From an uncultured Anaerolineae bacterium (lineage in GTDB: Bacteria > Chloroflexota > Anaerolineae > Anaerolineales > Villigracilaceae): a stretch of DNA of 50,023 bases. This document shows, piece after piece, positions 43,275-50,023 of the stretch. The notes below the pieces were generated by a model. That model was given only the letters and a program-made list of their open reading frames with translations. It made no database searches and had not been told where the DNA came from. The position numbers were made by a program, and so were the translations under genes. Location of the stretch: the NCBI GenBank assembly GCA_903910795.1, contig CAIWAX010000115.1, positions 1-50,023 of the forward strand. The letters are read 5' to 3'. The number at the start of each line of letters is the position of its first letter. Within the stretch, counting starts at the first letter, position 1.

Positions 43275-44736
43275 GCCTACTATTTTTGAGCTATCATCAC
43301 CCGGCCGCACAGGCGTAACCTTCCCCGTTTCGGATGTGCCCAAATTTGATCTACCCGATGATGCCCTGTTACGTAAAGAACTGCCTATCCCGGAATTGGC
43401 AGAAGTGGATGTGGTGCGCCATTATACGCACCTTTCCCACTATAACTACAGTGTAGATGAAGGCTTCTACCCCCTGGGTTCCTGTACGATGAAGTACAAC
43501 CCAAAAATCAACGAAGACACCTGCCGCCTGCCAGGATTCCTGTTCACCCACCCTCTGCAACCCATCGAAACCATCCAGGGCAACCTGGCACTGATGTTCG
43601 AAATGCAGGAATGGCTCAAAGAGATCAGCGGCTTCGCGGCGGTAACTTTGCAGCCAGCCGCCGGGGCACATGGTGAATTTACCGGTGTGCTGATGATGCG
43701 CGCCTACCATAAGGCCCGCGGCGACAGCAAGCGGATCAAGATGCTCATCCCGGATGCTGCCCACGGCACCAACCCTGCCTCGGCTGGCATGCTCGGCATG
43801 GAAGTTGTCACCATCCCATCAGACGCGGACGGTAACGTTGATTTGACCGCACTCAAAGCGGCCTGTGACGATAGGGTTGTTGGCATGATGCTGACCAATC
43901 CCAACACGCTTGGCCTGTTTGACCAGCACATTGTGGATGTGGTCAAGCTAGTGCATGACTGCGGCGGTCTGATGTATGGCGACGGCGCCAATCTGAACGC
44001 GCTGTTGGGCATCGTGCGCCCCGGCGACCTGGGCTTCGATGTAATGCACTTCAACCTGCATAAAACATTTGCGGTTCCGCACGGCGGCGGCGGCCCGGGT
44101 TCAGGCCCGGTGGGCGTCAGCAAGCGCCTGGCCGATTTCCTGCCAGCCCCGTTGATTTGCATCCAGGAAGAAGCTGACGAAGAGAACCCGCCTCTCTACG
44201 GGTATGAGACACCCAAGCAAACCATCGGCCGTATGAAGGCTTTCCATGGTCATTTTGGCGCGATTGTGCGCTCTTACACCTACATTGCCATGCACGGCCC
44301 GGACGGTCTAAAAGCCATCTCACAATACGCAGTGTTGAACGCCAATTACCTGATGGCCCGATTGAAAAAATATTATAGGGTGCCCTTTGACCGCATTTGC
44401 ATGCACGAATTCGTCATGGAAGGGCGTTTCGAAGGCACTGATATCCGCGCGCTGGATATTTCAAAGCGTCTGATGGATTACAAATTCCATCCGCCAACGA
44501 ATTACTTCCCGTTGATCGTGCATGAAGCACTGATGATCGAACCGACCGAGACCGAGAATAAACAGACTCTGGATTCGTTCACGGATGCCTTGATTGCCAT
44601 CGCCGGAGAGGCCCAAACCAACCCGGACATCATCAAAACCGCGCCGCATACGACACCCTTTGGGCGCATGGATGAAGTGAAAGCAGCCCGAGAACTGGTA
44701 TTGTGCTGCTGGCTTCCTGAAAATTTACCCGATTAG
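43267..44736 (+). CDS. gcvPB: Glycine dehydrogenase (decarboxylating) subunit 2
   Basis: C-terminal, PLP-binding half of the split P protein, 489 residues. The PLP lysine is Lys266 in HFNLHKTFAVPHGGGGPGSGPVG, and the signature YPLGSCTMKYNPKINE lies near 68-83. Together with gcvPA it releases CO2 from glycine and passes the aminomethyl group to GcvH. The overlapping start (GTGA/ATGCGTGA) couples it to gcvPA; AAGGAGG lies inside the end of gcvPA. The split form is seen in many anaerobes and in archaea. A terminator follows. Confidence 0.96.
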   Translation: MREPTIFELSSPGRTGVTFPVSDVPKFDLPDDALLRKELPIPELAEVDVVRHYTHLSHYNYSVDEGFYPLGSCTMKYNPKINEDTCRLPGFLFTHPLQPIETIQGNLALMFEMQEWLKEISGFAAVTLQPAAGAHGEFTGVLMMRAYHKARGDSKRIKMLIPDAAHGTNPASAGMLGMEVVTIPSDADGNVDLTALKAACDDRVVGMMLTNPNTLGLFDQHIVDVVKLVHDCGGLMYGDGANLNALLGIVRPGDLGFDVMHFNLHKTFAVPHGGGGPGSGPVGVSKRLADFLPAPLICIQEEADEENPPLYGYETPKQTIGRMKAFHGHFGAIVRSYTYIAMHGPDGLKAISQYAVLNANYLMARLKKYYRVPFDRICMHEFVMEGRFEGTDIRALDISKRLMDYKFHPPTNYFPLIVHEALMIEPTETENKQTLDSFTDALIAIAGEAQTNPDIIKTAPHTTPFGRMDEVKAARELVLCCWLPENLPD

Positions 44737-44759
44737 CAATAACCAGATTATCTGCAACG

Positions 44760-44797
44760 AAAAGCATCCGAAGTCTAAACGACTCCGGATGCTTTTT
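44760..44797 (+). terminator. Terminator after gcvPB
   Basis: AAAGCATCCG with CGGATGCTTT, one internal mismatch, loop TAAAC, then a T run (44793-44797). Confidence 0.82.
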
Positions 44798-44875
44798 ATC
44801 TTCTCCAAAGATCATCTTGAAACGCCTCTGGTATACTTTTAGGTGGCAAAAAAAATTCAGAACCTGGATGAGCAC

Positions 44876-46042
44876 ATGAAAATATTGACCATTGACATTG
44901 GCACTGGAACCCAGGATATTTTCCTGTACGATTCTGAACTGGATGTAGAGAACGGCTTTAAAATGGTGGTTCCATCGCCAACCTTAATGATTTACCGCCA
45001 GATCAAAGCTGCCACAGCGCGCCGTGACTCCATCTTGTTGACAGGCGTAACGATGGGCGGCGGGCCATCCACCTGGGCGGCCGAAGCGCACGCCAGGGCT
45101 GGACTGCCCATTTATGCCACACCAACCGCCGCGCGCACATTCAACGATGAACTGGACAAAGTCAGACGCATGGGCATTCAGGTTGTTTCGGAAGATGAAG
45201 CCAGGAGCCTGCCAGACAAAGTTGTGCGATTAGAGCTGAAAGACCTGGACTTTGGGCTTATTGCAGAGAGCTTTAAACGCTTCCAGGTTTCTTTATCCCA
45301 CCTGGAAGCCGTTTGCGTTGGCGTTTTTGATCATGGCAATGCCCCAGCCGGGGTTTCTGATCGACAGTTCCGTTTTGATTACCTGGATGAGCGTATTCGG
45401 GCGCACAACAGGCTCTCAGCCTTTGCCTTTACTACTGAAAACATTCCACCCATCATGACCCGCTTGCATGCAGTCGCCCAAAACGCCGGTGATCTGCCCT
45501 GCCCGCTGTTGGTGATGGATACTGCCCCGGCCGCCATCCTGGGTGCAAGTTTTGATTCAGTTGGCGCCGCACGAGACCGTAAACTGATCGTGAACGTGGG
45601 CAATTTCCACACAATTGCATTCAGAATGAGCGAGACCGGCATTGAAGGCGTCTTTGAACACCACACAGGCGAAATAGACCGTCCCAAGCTGGAAGTCTAC
45701 CTGCGCGCCCTGGCAGATGGGACCCTGAAACACAGTGATGTCTTTAACGATATGGGACACGGTGCGCTCGTTTACAGCCAGGATCCGCTGCCATTAGGTT
45801 CAGGATCCTGGGATTTGATTGTTACTGGCCCGCGCCGGGCATTGTTTGCACAGGCACAAACTGATCAAAGTTTGAGACCCTGGTTTGCCGCACCTTTCGG
45901 AGATATGATGTTGACAGGGAATTTTGGCCTGCTGGCGGCAGCTACCGATCTGCTGCCACCCACTGCAGGAGAAATTCTACGAAACGGGCTATCTGGAAGA
46001 TTAAAAAATCATTCCGCGCCCTGGGATCTGGACAGCGAATAA
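44876..46042 (+). CDS. DUF1786 protein, ASKHA-like fold
   Basis: 388 residues. The N terminus MKILTIDIGTGTQDIFLYD and the internal VNVGNFHTIAF resemble the phosphate-binding turns of actin/sugar-kinase folds, and the overall sequence fits the DUF1786 family, sometimes labelled as related to pyruvate formate-lyase activation without direct proof. I see no radical-SAM CxxxCxxC motif, so a radical activase role is unlikely. The GTG 11 codons upstream is too close to the TATACT box at about 44831 to be the likely start. It stands alone after the glycine operon. Function unknown. Confidence 0.72.
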   Translation: MKILTIDIGTGTQDIFLYDSELDVENGFKMVVPSPTLMIYRQIKAATARRDSILLTGVTMGGGPSTWAAEAHARAGLPIYATPTAARTFNDELDKVRRMGIQVVSEDEARSLPDKVVRLELKDLDFGLIAESFKRFQVSLSHLEAVCVGVFDHGNAPAGVSDRQFRFDYLDERIRAHNRLSAFAFTTENIPPIMTRLHAVAQNAGDLPCPLLVMDTAPAAILGASFDSVGAARDRKLIVNVGNFHTIAFRMSETGIEGVFEHHTGEIDRPKLEVYLRALADGTLKHSDVFNDMGHGALVYSQDPLPLGSGSWDLIVTGPRRALFAQAQTDQSLRPWFAAPFGDMMLTGNFGLLAAATDLLPPTAGEILRNGLSGRLKNHSAPWDLDSE

Positions 46043-46119
46043 AGCCATTCGGTCAACCGCTGGATTGTTATAAAATGACATAAACGTAATGATCTCGAAC
46101 AAAGGATGATCAAATAATC

Positions 46120-47130
46120 ATGTCCGATAATTCGATTTTAGTAACAGGAGCGTCCGGCCATATCGGCAATGTACTTATCCGCCAATTGCTCGCGCAGGGC
46201 AAGCACGTTCGCGCAATGATATTACCCGGCGAAGATACCACTTCTTTGCATGGATTGGATATTCAGAAAATCATAGGTAACGTACTTGATAGCTCATCCT
46301 TGAGCGCCTGTTTTGAGGGAGTTCAACAAGTTTTTCATCTGGCCGGTATTATCTCAATCATGCCCGGAAAGAATCCACATGTTCAACATGTAAATATTGA
46401 TGGCACCGCCAATGTATTGGCTGCTGCGAAACAAGCCGGCGTCAAACGCCTCGTATACACGAGTTCTATCCATGCTCTTGCGCGCATCCCGCATGGCAGG
46501 ATCATCGATGAGAGTGTTGCTTATGACCCCGAAAATCCTTACGGCGCCTATGATCAGTCAAAAGCGCGAGCCACCCTGTTGGTACAGGAGGCAGCGCAAG
46601 CTGGTTTCGATGCGGTGATCGCCTGCCCAACCGGTGTGATTGGCCCCTATGACTTTCGCAACTCGATGATGGGAGATGTGATCCGTTCGGCGGCCCTGCG
46701 GCATGTGACCCCTTATGTAGATGGCGCCTATGATTTTGTGGATGTTCGTGACGTGGCTGGTGGGTTGATTTCTGCGGCAGAGAATGGCGCAACTGGAGCC
46801 AGCTACATCCTCTCCGGCCATCGTATTTCGGTGCGTTATCTTTTGGAAACAGTACGCGAAATTACCGGTAATGGATTTGCTCAATTCAAGATACCCTTTC
46901 CATTGGCAAACTTCATTTCGCGTTTTACGCCATTTTATTACCGTCTTTCAAATGCTGTCCCGCGGTTCACTCCGTATTCCCTGGAAGTACTTCAGAGTAA
47001 TTCATTCATCAGCCATGCCAAAGCATCGCGCGAACTTGGCTACCTGCCGCGCCCCATATATGAAAGCGTCGAAGATACCATACACTGGTTCTTTGAACAA
47101 AACCGGCCAACCCGGCACCCGGCAGCTTGA
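46120..47130 (+). CDS. NAD(P)-dependent epimerase/dehydratase (extended SDR)
   Basis: 336 residues. The nucleotide-binding GASGHIG (10-16) and catalytic Tyr144/Lys148 (YDQSK, with Ser at the expected upstream site in YTSSIHAL) mark an active extended short-chain dehydrogenase. The sequence is closest in style to dihydroflavonol-4-reductase-like and 3-beta-HSD-like NAD-dependent epimerases. Substrate unknown. The ATG at 46120 is weakly preceded by AAAGGATGA. It lies between the DUF1786 gene and the YbaK-like deacylase with no terminators, so the three may be one unit, though their functions show no link. Confidence 0.86.
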   Translation: MSDNSILVTGASGHIGNVLIRQLLAQGKHVRAMILPGEDTTSLHGLDIQKIIGNVLDSSSLSACFEGVQQVFHLAGIISIMPGKNPHVQHVNIDGTANVLAAAKQAGVKRLVYTSSIHALARIPHGRIIDESVAYDPENPYGAYDQSKARATLLVQEAAQAGFDAVIACPTGVIGPYDFRNSMMGDVIRSAALRHVTPYVDGAYDFVDVRDVAGGLISAAENGATGASYILSGHRISVRYLLETVREITGNGFAQFKIPFPLANFISRFTPFYYRLSNAVPRFTPYSLEVLQSNSFISHAKASRELGYLPRPIYESVEDTIHWFFEQNRPTRHPAA

Positions 47131-47211
47131 CCAATTGCGAGTGACAACTTTCCATGACGTGCCCGCAACTGGCTATTTATTGTGAATAGATTTGGATCAA
47201 GGAAATTTAAA

Positions 47212-47682
47212 ATGTCAATTGAAACGGTAAAGAGGTATCTTGAAAAATTTGGAGTAGCGAACCGAGTGATGGAATTCGAAATTTCCAGCGCAACTGTCGA
47301 ACTGGCCGCGCAGGCGCTAAATGTAAAACCAGAGCGTATCGCCAAAACACTCTCTTTCAAGAATGAAGATAGCTGTGTTTTACTTGTTACTGCCGGGGAT
47401 GCCAAAGTAGATAATCAAAAATTCAAATCAGCTTTTGGGTTCAAGGCCAGGATGCTGGCGCCGGAAGAAGTGCTTGAATTGGTGGGGCATGAAATCGGCG
47501 GGGTTTGCCCCTTTGGGATTCGGCAAGATATTCCTGTTTACCTGGATGTGTCATTAAAACGCTTTTCAACTATTTTTCCCGCCTGCGGAAGCAAGAACAG
47601 TGCCATAGAACTGAACTGTGATGAACTTTATCAATATTCGAACGCTAAAGAATGGGTTGATGCCTGCAAAGGCTGGGAATAG
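47212..47682 (+). CDS. YbaK/ProX-type aminoacyl-tRNA deacylase
   Basis: Single-domain trans-editing protein, 156 residues. It hydrolyses mischarged tRNA, such as Cys-tRNAPro or Ala-tRNAPro in characterised relatives. The core motif AKTLSFKNEDSCVLLVTAGDAKVDNQKFK has the catalytic Lys in the typical position, and GGVCPFGI is the family substrate-pocket loop. I start at the ATG at 47212, with AAGGAAA upstream; the upstream GTG would add ten residues. It converges with the SHOCT-tail operon, with only 11 bases between stops. Which tRNA it edits cannot be told. Confidence 0.88.
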   Translation: MSIETVKRYLEKFGVANRVMEFEISSATVELAAQALNVKPERIAKTLSFKNEDSCVLLVTAGDAKVDNQKFKSAFGFKARMLAPEEVLELVGHEIGGVCPFGIRQDIPVYLDVSLKRFSTIFPACGSKNSAIELNCDELYQYSNAKEWVDACKGWE

Positions 47683-47693
47683 CTGGGGCAGGG

Positions 47694-48077
47694 TTACTCG
47701 ACAAAAATTTCGACATGTTCGCCATCTTTTTCATCCACCACATCCACAATCTTGCCAGTTACCCCGGAGCGCAGCGCTTCCATAATTGTGGGCATATCAA
47801 CCCCATCCACTTCGGGGGCAAAATGGGCGCCAATCTTCATTCCCGATTCAATCAAAGCCAGGGGAATCTGAACAGTTGCTTTTGAACGACCCGTTACCAC
47901 ATCGGTGACGCGCACACGCAGCCAGCGAGCAGTTCCCGCCTGTCGCGGCGGCAGTGAAGCGTTTGTCCCTCGCCGGGATTCGCTCAGCGCAGATAGCAAT
48001 TTGGCGCCTTCTTCGGCGCTTATTTTGCCTTCATCGACCATTTTTAAAATTCTCATGCGCTCTTCAGCAGTTGCCAT
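47694..48077 (-). CDS. SHOCT-like small protein, 127 residues
   Basis: Last gene of a four-gene operon. Residues 1-33 (MATAEERMRILKMVDEGKISAEEGAKLLSALSES) form a SHOCT-like helical hairpin. The rest (about 45-127) ends in GKIVDVVDEKDGEHVEIFVE, which is closely shared with the next gene (DGEHVQVYMVEE). The middle begins with WLRVRVTDVVTGRSKATVQIPLALIESGMKIGAHFAP, a small alpha/beta domain I do not recognise. The start has GAGGAGT upstream, and it overlaps the previous gene by 14 bases. Likely cytosolic. Function unknown; context suggests it acts with the DUF2089/DUF4097 pair. Confidence 0.7.
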   Translation of the reverse strand: MATAEERMRILKMVDEGKISAEEGAKLLSALSESRRGTNASLPPRQAGTARWLRVRVTDVVTGRSKATVQIPLALIESGMKIGAHFAPEVDGVDMPTIMEALRSGVTGKIVDVVDEKDGEHVEIFVE

Positions 48078-48297
48078 CGCAAGACTCCTCAACCATATAA
48101 ACCTGCACATGCTCGCCGTCTTCATCATGAACATCCACCAGGAGCGGCTCTGTCAGCTTATTACTCGCAAAGATGGCATTCACTTCCAAAAAGGAATGGC
48201 CCACAGGTTGCGAAACCAGTAATACAAGCCCCTGCTCGGCAGAGATTTTACCATCCTGAATCATTTTAAGTGCTTGTTGGCGTCCAGTATCAGTCAT
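48064..48297 (-). CDS. SHOCT-like small protein, 77 residues
   Basis: Third gene of the operon. Residues 1-30 (RQQALKMIQDGKISAEQGLVLLVSQ) are the SHOCT-like hairpin and the C terminus DVHDEDGEHVQVYMVEESCDGNC repeats the end of its neighbour. It looks like a shortened form of the 127-residue protein that lost the central part, with a tail containing two Cys. Start at 48297 with AAGGTG upstream; a GTG one codon earlier is possible. It overlaps the following gene by 14 bases. Function unknown. Confidence 0.65.
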   Translation of the reverse strand: MTDTGRQQALKMIQDGKISAEQGLVLLVSQPVGHSFLEVNAIFASNKLTEPLLVDVHDEDGEHVQVYMVEESCDGNC

Positions 48298-48306
48298 CAC
48301 AGCACC

Positions 48307-49491
48307 TTATTTTCCATCCAGAGCAGAAAGTAATTTTTCCGCATCCTGAATGGATATTTTCTTGTCTTGCAGCATTTTCAGTACCACAAACCGTTCAGCA
48401 TCGCTGACTGGTTCAGACATCGGGCGCGGCATAGGTGCTGGCACAGCCGGACGAGCATTATCAGACGGAAATCCAAAACGGCCGACCTTAATACCCATGT
48501 GTCGGGAGCGTTGTTCAGCATTTCGCATTTTTTCTTCGGCACGCCGCATTGCGCTATCCACCTTACGCTGCACACGGTCACTTTGCTCCTGCGCACGCAG
48601 GGAGGCTTCCTGCGCCCGTTTCGTTGCGTCTTCCACTTTCTGTGAGATGCTTTCAGGCTGGTTGGAAAAAGACCCGACAAAATCGCCGGGTTTCAGAAAA
48701 CCATCGCGACCTGAAGGATCAAATTCAACCCTATTTTCCCATTCTTCATCACGATTGGTTACAATAATTTCTGAGCCTGCGACGAGGTTGATCTTAGAGC
48801 CGCCGGCGCCGATCACCACTGAACGAAACAAACCCTCCTCTACTGGCCGCACCCCCGGGAAATCAACACGGATCGATTCATCGTCACTTCCTTTCAGGCT
48901 CAATTCGACATCTACTTTGACAGGCAGCCGCAGGAGGATGTCACTGCCAGCCTCTACATCAATAAAACAGCCGGGCAACGGATTGAGATAAAGCGCCGCA
49001 TCCGCGCCCACACTCGCCTGAACATTCTTTTCAGCATCGCGCAGATACAAATCCGCTCCAACTTCTATCTTTACATTACCTTTGATTGAGTGAAGGGAGG
49101 CATCCCCGCCCACAGATTCGGTTGACAGGTCACCACTACAGCCATGCACAGACAAATCGCCGCCCACACTTTTTAAGCTGACAGGGCCTACATTGCGCAT
49201 CTGTAAATCACCGCCAATATCCATTAGTTCTGTACTGCCAGATAATAGGCGTAAATCGGCATCGCCACCCACATCCCGAATGCGAAAGTTTGCTTCCCGA
49301 GGGGCATACAGAATCAGGTCACCGTCACTGTGAACACGGACGATCTGTCCATCAGCGAATAAATTTAATTCATCATCATCCGTTTTGGCTACGATCTCCT
49401 GACGCTCCCATCCCACAATTTGAAGATCGCCGCCAACATCATCAATCCGAATCGTCACCGTACCACTAACAAGTAAAACACTCTGCTTCAT
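48307..49491 (-). CDS. DUF4097-like beta-solenoid with SHOCT-like tail
   Basis: 394 residues. Residues 1-195 carry about eight repeats of roughly 20 residues with the core VGGDLxL (DVGGDLQIVG, DIGGDLQMRN, SVGGDLSVHG, SVGGDASLHS, EVGADLYLRD and others), consistent with a DUF4097 beta-solenoid. A charged helical or coiled-coil stretch (about 285-340, ATKRAQEASLRAQEQSDRVQRKVDSAMRRAEEKM) follows, and the last 30 residues (RFVVLKMLQDKKISIQDAEKLLSALDG) are the SHOCT-like hairpin. There is no signal peptide, so it is probably cytosolic. Its ATG overlaps the DUF2089 gene stop by four bases (ATGA). Relatives occur in Bacillus as YvlB-like proteins of envelope stress clusters. Function unknown. Confidence 0.75.
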   Translation of the reverse strand: MKQSVLLVSGTVTIRIDDVGGDLQIVGWERQEIVAKTDDDELNLFADGQIVRVHSDGDLILYAPREANFRIRDVGGDADLRLLSGSTELMDIGGDLQMRNVGPVSLKSVGGDLSVHGCSGDLSTESVGGDASLHSIKGNVKIEVGADLYLRDAEKNVQASVGADAALYLNPLPGCFIDVEAGSDILLRLPVKVDVELSLKGSDDESIRVDFPGVRPVEEGLFRSVVIGAGGSKINLVAGSEIIVTNRDEEWENRVEFDPSGRDGFLKPGDFVGSFSNQPESISQKVEDATKRAQEASLRAQEQSDRVQRKVDSAMRRAEEKMRNAEQRSRHMGIKVGRFGFPSDNARPAVPAPMPRPMSEPVSDAERFVVLKMLQDKKISIQDAEKLLSALDGK

Positions 49492-49871
49492 GCTTCCTCC
49501 CCGCGCAAGATACGCATGGCTGCATCTGCAGTCAGTTTGCCAGTATCGAGATCTTCCAAAATCTGCCGCCGCCGGTCTTCGGACACATCCGCAGACTCTT
49601 CCTTGCCTGGCTCATATCCCAGAACGCGAATGATATCGTGCAACCTGTTTCTGAGAGTGGGATAGGAAAGACCAAGCTCACCCTCCACTCGATTCAACTT
49701 ACCTTCGCAACGGATAAATGTCATAATAAAATCCATCTGTTCGCGTGTCATGTGCGCAAAAGGGCCACCTGCAAAACGGCCATCCAGAGTGGTGTCACAA
49801 GATTCACAGTGCAAACGTGTTATGACAAGCTCATTCTGACACACAGGGCAGCGGGTGAGAGCATTGTTCAT
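49488..49871 (-). CDS. DUF2089 zinc-ribbon/HTH regulator
   Basis: 127 residues, first gene of the operon. An N-terminal zinc ribbon (CPVCQNELVITRLHCESC, four Cys) is followed by a helix-turn-helix region (GKLNRVEGELGLSYPTLRNRLHDII, about 56-80), the usual DUF2089 pattern. The C terminus (RRRQILEDLDTGKLTADAAMRILRG) is again the SHOCT-like hairpin. It is probably a DNA-binding regulator of its own operon; a possible binding repeat occurs twice in its leader. ATG at 49871 with AAGGAG upstream. A near-consensus promoter lies at 49991-50018. Confidence 0.85.
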   Translation of the reverse strand: MNNALTRCPVCQNELVITRLHCESCDTTLDGRFAGGPFAHMTREQMDFIMTFIRCEGKLNRVEGELGLSYPTLRNRLHDIIRVLGYEPGKEESADVSEDRRRQILEDLDTGKLTADAAMRILRGEEA

Positions 49872-49904
49872 TTGAACTCCTTAATAACAAAGCGCAAAGA
49901 TGAA

Positions 49905-49958
49905 GTTATTCAACAACGAATAGACCTGCCTTCCAAAAGCGAGGTACTGTTATTCAAC
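49905..49958. repeat. Paired GTTATTCAAC in the leader of the DUF2089 gene
   Basis: GTTATTCAAC occurs at 49905-49914 and again at 49949-49958, 44 bases apart, about four helical turns. It may be an operator for the DUF2089 regulator. Confidence 0.45.
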
Positions 49959-49990
49959 TAAAATAAGCGGTAATCCGGACGATAACTTTC

Positions 49991-50018
49991 ATTATACAAA
50001 TATTTTTATTATTGTCAA
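49991..50018 (-). promoter_or_regulatory. Consensus promoter of the DUF2089 operon
   Basis: On the minus strand TTGACA (50018-50013), a 16-base spacer and TATAAT (49996-49991). Both hexamers are perfect. The leader to the ATG at 49871 is about 113 bases. Confidence 0.8.
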
Positions 50019-50023
50019 GTTAT

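Noticed and set aside
44843-44875. Upstream GTG start of the DUF1786 protein
   Set aside because: A TATACT box near 44831 would place the transcript start at or after this GTG, and the family-like sequence begins at the ATG at 44876.
1-50023. CRISPR arrays, tRNA genes, transposases or prophage genes
   Set aside because: I found no regularly spaced repeats of CRISPR type, no cloverleaf with a TPsiC-like arm, and no integrase, transposase or phage structural protein among the plausible genes.

Overview
The window looks like a chromosomal piece of a member of Chloroflexota, most likely class Anaerolineae. This is inferred from gene content and protein style, not from a marker tree. The supporting signs are a split glycine dehydrogenase (gcvPA/gcvPB), a CdaA-YbbR-Der cluster, secreted cohesin, dockerin, LysM and NBR1-type Ig proteins with Pro/Thr-rich linkers, DUF2089/DUF4097 genes and roughly 50% GC. 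I see no phage, transposase, CRISPR array or tRNA. Nearly all genes look intact.

Layout. 1-8 kb: an aldo/keto reductase, a lactate permease and two PAS-containing diguanylate cyclases. Between the cyclases lie a CRP-like palindrome, a near-consensus promoter, a structured leader and a 63-residue membrane protein. 8.3-19.6 kb: an envelope-stress-like block with two histidine kinase/response regulator pairs, a MacB-type tripartite ABC exporter, a second orphan copy of its permease and two small membrane proteins. 11-bp tandem repeats upstream of several of these genes look like OmpR-family operators. Three of those promoters share one exact architecture. 19.8-26.7 kb: a membrane-anchored PAF-acetylhydrolase-like esterase, RNase P RNA, a long coaE, then cdaA-cdaR-der (c-di-AMP synthesis and a ribosome-assembly GTPase). 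26.7-31.9 kb: four secreted proteins on the minus strand (NBR1-type Ig repeats, a cohesin lipoprotein, cohesin plus LysM, and a dockerin protein).

32-37.4 kb: dinB, glpK, fmt, two DUF4870 membrane proteins and a universal stress protein. 37.4-44.8 kb: central carbon metabolism, with an MHS-family transporter plus acetyl-CoA synthetase, then a tandem glycine riboswitch with terminator controlling gcvH-gcvPA-gcvPB. 44.9-50 kb: a DUF1786 protein, an SDR epimerase, a YbaK-like deacylase, then a four-gene minus-strand operon (DUF2089 regulator, DUF4097 solenoid, two small proteins) in which every protein carries the same short SHOCT-like helical hairpin.

How the genes fit together. Lactate permease, the MHS carrier, acetyl-CoA synthetase, glycerol kinase and glycine cleavage point to use of small organic acids, glycerol and glycine. 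c-di-GMP and c-di-AMP enzymes, two two-component systems and the exporter block suggest substantial surface sensing. The least explained parts are the cohesin/dockerin surface set, the SHOCT-tail operon, the shared two-component operators and two structured leaders without a recognised class.
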